This document shows positions 59,090 to 64,000 of a stretch of DNA of 64,000 nucleotides, one piece after another. Below the pieces are notes generated by a model, which was not told where the DNA came from, did not search any database, and saw only the letters and a list, made by a program, of their open reading frames with translations. The position numbers were made by a program, and so were the translations under genes. The stretch's first letter is position 1. Every line of letters begins with the position of its first letter. Source of the DNA: Alteripontixanthobacter maritimus (GTDB lineage Bacteria; Pseudomonadota; Alphaproteobacteria; Sphingomonadales; Sphingomonadaceae); the NCBI RefSeq assembly GCF_003340475.1, contig NZ_QBKA01000002.1, positions 381,501 to 445,500 on the forward strand, in the 5' to 3' direction.

Positions 59090-62014
59090 TTATTCGGCTT
59101 CGCGAATTTCCAGCGGCAGATCGAGTGCTTCCAGCTGCGGTGCGACAACGTCCTTGTCACCCACCACCACGAAGACAAGGTCGCTCTCGACGAACTCGCT
59201 GCGGGCGATCTGATCGAGCTCGGCTGCGGTGATAGCACGGTAGCGGTCCGCCAGATCCTCGTAATAGGTGTCGTCGCGGCCATACTTCACGATATTGACG
59301 AGACCCGCCAGCACTCCGCCGGAGGTCTCGAACTGTCCAGGTAGCTCGCGCACATTGCTGTTTACGATGCCTTGCAGTTCCTGTGCCGTCACGCCCTTGG
59401 TCGTCGTGAACTCGGTCAGGTCCTTGCGTAGTTCGGCGAGGGAATCGGCTGTGCGATCAGCCTGGACCGGTGCACTGATGAACATGGCGAGGCGGTCCGT
59501 CCCACTGCTCACGGAGCTGCGAACGCCATAGGACCAGCCCTTGGTCTCGCGCAGGTTCATGTTAATCCGGCTGAGGAAGTTGCCGCCAAATGCCTCATTG
59601 GCGGCTCGTGCCAGCACGGTGTCATCGGTCCCCTTGAGGTTCAGGACACGCGCCGCTGTAATGACCGATTGCGGCGAGTTGGGCCGGTCGATCAGCACCA
59701 CGCGCGGTTCCGGATCGGGGATCGCCACGTCGAAGTTCTTGGTCGGGAGGGGCTGGGGCGGCGCCTGCCAGTCACCGAATGTCCGTTCGAGCAATGCGGT
59801 GACTTCGCGCAGCGTGGTGTCGCCCACAACGAAGACCTTCGCATTGTCGGGTCGTAGCCATGTGTTGTGGAACGCCAGCAGATCGGTGCGGGTCAGCCCT
59901 TCCACCACATCCTTGTTACCCCGGCCGGAACTGGGAATGGCGTAAGGGTGGTCACCGAAGACCAGCGGCGCAAGCGCGCGGCTGGCGATGCTGTTGGGCG
60001 ATTTCAATTCCGACGATAGCCGGTTCAGTTGCTGCGCGCGAACCCGTTCCAGATCGGCAGGGGCGAGTGCGGGCTGACGGATATACTCCGCCAGCAGATC
60101 GAGCGAAGGCGCCAGATTGGGCGACAGCGCAGACAGCTGGAACGAGGTCCAGTCGGCATCCGCGAAGCCGTTGATCGAAGCACCCAACCGCTCCTGCGCG
60201 ATGGCCAGCTCCGAGGACGACTTGGTAGCCGTCCCTTCGTCCATCAGGCTGAGCAGCACCGATTGCGTGCCCAGACCGTCCATCGGATCGGCCGTGTAGC
60301 CTGCATCGAATGTCACGCGCACGGTGACCGCCGGTATGGCATCGCGGCGTGCGAAGTACACGTCCATGCCATTCGACAGCGTGGTGCGTTCGATATCGGG
60401 AAAGTCCAGCCCGGTCAGTGCTTTCGGTTCGGGAACGGTGCTGCGATCGACCTGTTGCAACATGGTGCCCATCGCAAGCTCGTCGCATTCACGGGAGGTG
60501 GGCTGACAATAGAACTCCATGCCCAGCGTGCCGGAGGCGATCGGGTCTACGATCGCACCACCTCGGTTTTCACCGCCTTCGGTGCGTTCGCCGGGGTTCA
60601 TCACCAGCTTGAATACCGGGCGGGTTAGCCATTTGCGCATTGCTGCCGTGACGGCGGCAGGCGTCGTAGCCGCGCTTTGCGCCAGTACCGTAGTGAGGTG
60701 GGCAGGGTTGCCGTGATACAGCTCACCCTCGGCCAAGACGGGGGCCTTGCCGCCGAAGCCGCCGACCGACTCCAGTCCGCGGATAACGCCGGCGATGGTC
60801 ACGGTCTTGGCGCGCAGCAATTCGTCTTCGGTCGGACCTTTGGCAATGAAATCCGCGATTTGAGCATCCAGCTTGGACGCCACTTCGGCGGGGTCCACAC
60901 CGGGCTTTACGTCGGCTTGGATAATGAAGGCACCGGCGTCTTCCAGACCGAACTGGAACGCGGAAACGGAGGTGGCGACGGGGTCGTTGCGCACCAGCTC
61001 GTCGTCAAGACGCGAACTGCTGAGGCCGCCTAGCACCGCGCCGGCCAATTGTAGCGGCACGCTTTCAGGATCGGTTTCGCCCGGCGTGGTCCACATGCGG
61101 TAGATACGGGTGGTGGAGATCTGGTCGGTTGTGACCACTTCCTTGTCTGCAGGCAGGGTGGGTATGGTGACTTCGGGATCGACCACTTCGGGACCGCGCG
61201 GAATGTCGCCGAACCATTTTTCGACCAGTGGGCGCGCAGTAGCAGCATCGATGTCGCCCGATAGCACCAGCACCGCGTTGTTCGGGCCGTAATGGTCGCG
61301 GAACCAGGTCTGCACATCGTCCATGGTGGCGGCGTTCAGATCGTCCATCGAGCCAATGGTGGAGTGGTGGTAGGGGTGGCCCTTGGGGAAGAGGTTTTCG
61401 AAGATTTCGTAACGCAGCAGGCCGTATGGCTGGTTGTCGCCCTGGCGTTTCTCGTTCTGGACCACGCCGCGCTGGTTATCGAGCACTTCCTGTGTAACCG
61501 CGCCAAGCAAATAACCCATCCGGTCGCTTTCCAGCATCAGTCCGGTTTCCAGCGCGCCGGTCGGCACCGTTTCGAAATAGTTCGTGCGGTCGGCATTGGT
61601 GGTGCCGTTGGTGCCGGTGGCACCGATCTGGCGCAGATATTCGAAGAAATCAGCCGGCGCGTTCTCCGTCCCGTTGAACATCAGATGTTCGAACAGATGC
61701 GCGAACCCGGTCTTGCCCTTCGGTTCGTGCTTGGAGCCGACATCGTACCACACGGACAGGGCGACCACGGGGGCCTTGCGATCCGTATGCGTTACCACTG
61801 TCAAACCGTTATCGAGCACGAACTTCTCGTGCGGGAGGTCAACCTGCGCAGTGAGCGCGGCCAGATCGGCCGGTTCCTGTGAAACAGGGGCTGTATCCGC
61901 CACCGCTGCATCTGCGATTGCGGCGCTGGTGGCGGTTTTATCAGCGGGAACGGTGGCGCATCCGGCAAGGGACAGCGCGGCGACGCTGGCGGACAGGGCG
62001 AGTTTCAAACGCAT
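59090..62014 (-). CDS. M16 family zinc metallopeptidase (double-domain)
   Basis: A 974-residue insulinase-type protease with two M16 halves. The active half has the inverted zinc motif HLFEH (His106, Glu109, His110) and a distal Glu in VVQNEKRQGDN near 187. The C-terminal half (about 540-960) is the inactive partner with degenerate motif. The N-terminus has a lipobox (LAGC, Cys19), so it is probably a periplasmic lipoprotein. It degrades peptides, perhaps short exported ones. It lies 66 bases after the penicillin acylase gene. Confidence 0.92.
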   Translation of the reverse strand: MRLKLALSASVAALSLAGCATVPADKTATSAAIADAAVADTAPVSQEPADLAALTAQVDLPHEKFVLDNGLTVVTHTDRKAPVVALSVWYDVGSKHEPKGKTGFAHLFEHLMFNGTENAPADFFEYLRQIGATGTNGTTNADRTNYFETVPTGALETGLMLESDRMGYLLGAVTQEVLDNQRGVVQNEKRQGDNQPYGLLRYEIFENLFPKGHPYHHSTIGSMDDLNAATMDDVQTWFRDHYGPNNAVLVLSGDIDAATARPLVEKWFGDIPRGPEVVDPEVTIPTLPADKEVVTTDQISTTRIYRMWTTPGETDPESVPLQLAGAVLGGLSSSRLDDELVRNDPVATSVSAFQFGLEDAGAFIIQADVKPGVDPAEVASKLDAQIADFIAKGPTEDELLRAKTVTIAGVIRGLESVGGFGGKAPVLAEGELYHGNPAHLTTVLAQSAATTPAAVTAAMRKWLTRPVFKLVMNPGERTEGGENRGGAIVDPIASGTLGMEFYCQPTSRECDELAMGTMLQQVDRSTVPEPKALTGLDFPDIERTTLSNGMDVYFARRDAIPAVTVRVTFDAGYTADPMDGLGTQSVLLSLMDEGTATKSSSELAIAQERLGASINGFADADWTSFQLSALSPNLAPSLDLLAEYIRQPALAPADLERVRAQQLNRLSSELKSPNSIASRALAPLVFGDHPYAIPSSGRGNKDVVEGLTRTDLLAFHNTWLRPDNAKVFVVGDTTLREVTALLERTFGDWQAPPQPLPTKNFDVAIPDPEPRVVLIDRPNSPQSVITAARVLNLKGTDDTVLARAANEAFGGNFLSRINMNLRETKGWSYGVRSSVSSGTDRLAMFISAPVQADRTADSLAELRKDLTEFTTTKGVTAQELQGIVNSNVRELPGQFETSGGVLAGLVNIVKYGRDDTYYEDLADRYRAITAAELDQIARSEFVESDLVFVVVGDKDVVAPQLEALDLPLEIREAE

Positions 62015-62080
62015 GATGTTTCCTCGAAGTTATAAGGCGGGGTGCAGGGCAGGGTGCAGGGCATAACGGTAGTTTCCGGG

Positions 62081-64000
62081 TCAGCGATGGCGGACGATTT
62101 TTCGACTAACCGCGTTCTTCAGCACATCGGCGCGGTAGAACCGCACGGGCTTCAGCTTGTGCTGGACAAAAAGCGACGCTTGATCGGCATAGTGCAGGCT
62201 GTTCGGACGGGTTGTGGCGGCGCCATAAGGCTGGATGGATTCCGACTTCAGCAATTCGCCGTCCTTCCATTCCACGAACTGGATGAAACTGTCGCCATGG
62301 CGAACCGACAAGCGGCCATCATCATCCACATCCCATAGAGTACTGGCCCGCAATGTATCGGAGCCGCCATCCAGCGGCAAATCGACCCGGTTATCGCCCG
62401 AACCCTGACGCAATCGCAGCAGTTTCGACATTGGTGGATCTAGCCTGCCGAAATGCTCCATCAAGTGATCGGCGGACCGCTGCAATTCTTCGCGTACATC
62501 GGGTATCGTGCCGTTCTGGTAATCCGCACCCATATATGGGCGGATCATCAGCAGGGCGAGCGCGTCGCCGCGTCCGACATTGTCTGCAAACAAATCCCAG
62601 CCATTGAGCAGCGCTTGCGCTTGGGCCAGCCGCGAACCGTCCTTCAGATCGAGCGCTGCGACCGCATCCAGCATATCGGCGACATAGCCGCTGCGATCGT
62701 AGCCGGTGTCGTACTTAATCCGTTCGAGGGTTTCGCGGTCGATCACATCAGCCTCCGCCATAAGCCTGGCCGCCCGCCGCGCGCGGTTGGTATCGCGCAG
62801 CTCGATCCCCATTTCCGGGGCAAAGTCGGTGAAGGTCACATCGCTGCCCGGACCTGCTGCATTGTCCGGTCGGTTGTTGGCGTTGAAGACCCAGCCGCTG
62901 GCCGGATTGACCACTTGCGGCAAAGCCTCGAAATCGACGGTGCCGTTCCATATCAGCGCGCTGTCGTTACCCGGCAATATGCCGCGCCAGTCGGGACGCT
63001 TCCCCGCAATCGTGGCGGGACGGTCGGGTATCGCGGCGTTGTAGTAATAGCCGATGTTCCCGGCCTCGTCGGCATAGATGAAATTGGTGCTTGGCACGTC
63101 GAGCCGCGCCAGGATCGCTTCCCATTCGGCGAAGCTAGTGGCCTTGTTCATGCGGTAATAGGCGTCCAGCGCGCCGAGCGAATCCATCCCGCCATAACGG
63201 ATGGCAAAGTGGCCATTGTCGTTGGCAATGACCGGGCCATGCACGCTGCGGAGGATGTCGCGCCGTACCGGAAGCACGACCGGGCCGAAGCGGACGGGCA
63301 GGGTAACGGTCCTGGTTTCAAGATCGCGCCATTCCCCGTCCAACCGGTACTGGCTGCCATCGTCGCTCATCTCCAGCCGATACACGTCTACCATATCTGG
63401 CTGGTTCACTGTGTTGGTCCAGCCCAGATGCTCGTTATGACCAAGAAAGGGGAAGGGGCTGCCGGGGAAGTTCGCGCCCGCATAATGCCAGCCTTCGCCG
63501 CTTTCCACGACCAGTTCGTACCAGGCGACACCGCCGCGCCACGGCTGGTGGCTGTTGGAAACCAGCCGCGTCACACCATCGCCCGATTTTTCAGGTGCGA
63601 TGGCAAAAGCGTTGGAGCCTGCAAAAGCAGCGTTCTCGCCCGCATGAAGCGGTAGCGGGCGCGTTCGGCCGCTCGCTTGCGTGTGCGCAATGGGTGGTGC
63701 TGGACGCACGCTTTCCGGCGCGGGTTCGTCGATATTAGGTGACTTTTGCGGGATCGGCGGGCCTTGCTCGCGGTTCAGCTTTTCACCCGCCACCAGCGGC
63801 CCGATAGTGTTGCCAAGGCCAAAGAACAGTGGCTGGCGCAAGGCGAAGCCGGTTGCGATGTCTTCGCCGTCCAATGGAAACAGCCGGTCGAGTTTTACTT
63901 CGCCGGGATTCTGCGTGGCGAAGTCGTTCATGCCAGCGGCGTAAGCTTCGAACAGCGCACGGGTATCTGCCGGGACGGAAGCGTAATTGCGCTGGGCCGT
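62081..64000 (-). CDS. Penicillin acylase family hydrolase (5' end outside window)
   Basis: An Ntn-hydrolase of the penicillin G acylase / acyl-homoserine-lactone acylase group. The frame is open to the right edge (codons before 63931 read TAQRNYASVPADTRALFEAYAAG), so at least 639 residues are visible and the signal peptide is outside. The autocatalytic cut is before Ser in AGSNAFAI (codon at 63614-63616), which becomes the N-terminal nucleophile of the beta subunit. The motif SNSHQPWRGGVAWYELVV follows. The substrate could be an acyl-homoserine lactone or amide; this is not readable. It is followed by the M16 protease. Confidence 0.92.
   Translation of the reverse strand, partial: TAQRNYASVPADTRALFEAYAAGMNDFATQNPGEVKLDRLFPLDGEDIATGFALRQPLFFGLGNTIGPLVAGEKLNREQGPPIPQKSPNIDEPAPESVRPAPPIAHTQASGRTRPLPLHAGENAAFAGSNAFAIAPEKSGDGVTRLVSNSHQPWRGGVAWYELVVESGEGWHYAGANFPGSPFPFLGHNEHLGWTNTVNQPDMVDVYRLEMSDDGSQYRLDGEWRDLETRTVTLPVRFGPVVLPVRRDILRSVHGPVIANDNGHFAIRYGGMDSLGALDAYYRMNKATSFAEWEAILARLDVPSTNFIYADEAGNIGYYYNAAIPDRPATIAGKRPDWRGILPGNDSALIWNGTVDFEALPQVVNPASGWVFNANNRPDNAAGPGSDVTFTDFAPEMGIELRDTNRARRAARLMAEADVIDRETLERIKYDTGYDRSGYVADMLDAVAALDLKDGSRLAQAQALLNGWDLFADNVGRGDALALLMIRPYMGADYQNGTIPDVREELQRSADHLMEHFGRLDPPMSKLLRLRQGSGDNRVDLPLDGGSDTLRASTLWDVDDDGRLSVRHGDSFIQFVEWKDGELLKSESIQPYGAATTRPNSLHYADQASLFVQHKLKPVRFYRADVLKNAVSRKIVRHR

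Overview
The window is a 64 kb piece of a GC-rich alphaproteobacterial chromosome. Gene content points to the Sphingomonadales, probably an Erythrobacter/Altererythrobacter-type organism. Pointers are a ChpT phosphotransferase of the CckA-CtrA relay, an ATP12-type F1 assembly chaperone next to a RluA pseudouridine synthase and CrcB, a DUF3297 protein, a TIGR02186/TauE pair, a TorF-type porin, TonB-dependent transport and GatCAB. The species is inferred from protein character only; no search was run. I see no prophage, insertion sequence, CRISPR array or integrase, and most of the window is vertically inherited core genome.

Layout. 1-1725: end of pyrB and an overlapping non-catalytic dihydroorotase-like subunit. 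1854-6386: a ParA-like ATPase, a ribbon-helix-helix protein and a TPR/SPOR lipoprotein, divergent from a Sel1/SPOR secreted protein. 6527-13070: membrane proteins, der, a CHAP-domain secreted protein, DUF3297, tRNA-Leu(UAG) and trigger factor with a histone-H1-like tail. 13235-18392: cation antiporter, amidase and a TonB-dependent receptor on the minus strand. 18675-20880: clpP-clpX. 21066-25095: CDF exporter, mtgA, rpoH and a GIY-YIG/RluD fusion bracketed by an inverted pair of palindromic repeats. 25159-27619: JAMM protease, chpT, a cell-wall amidase and rnpB.

27678-35505: MFS exporter, TonB-C lipoprotein, TspO-like protein, phosphatase-ugd, TorF porin, glyoxalase I, nhaA. 35620-38306: an overlapping NfrB-like glycosyltransferase / NfrA-C-like pair. 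38387-41952: TauE exporter, TIGR02186 protein and a HerA-like ATPase. 41959-45469: valS-queE. 45611-49323: an Mla-type lipid transporter (STAS-MlaE, MlaF, MlaD, lipoprotein). 49372-52646: a tightly overlapped crcB-rluA-HAD-small membrane protein-ATP12 operon. 52919-57305: rpsU, an FKBP isomerase and gatCA-(42-aa small ORF)-gatB. 57415-64000: a TIKI/TraB-like DUF5694 protein, a small beta-rich protein, an M16 protease and the start-truncated penicillin acylase.

How the genes fit together. Several groups concern the envelope: Mla lipid transport, MtgA, SPOR proteins, CHAP and AmiD-type hydrolases, Nfr-type glycan export and TonB systems. A second theme is protein quality control: RpoH, ClpXP, trigger factor, FKBP, ATP12 and M16. 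The less explained parts are the ParA/RHH/SPOR locus, the repeat-bracketed GIY-YIG-RluD fusion, a repeat of the same kind placed in frame inside valS, and the small ORF wedged between gatA and gatB.
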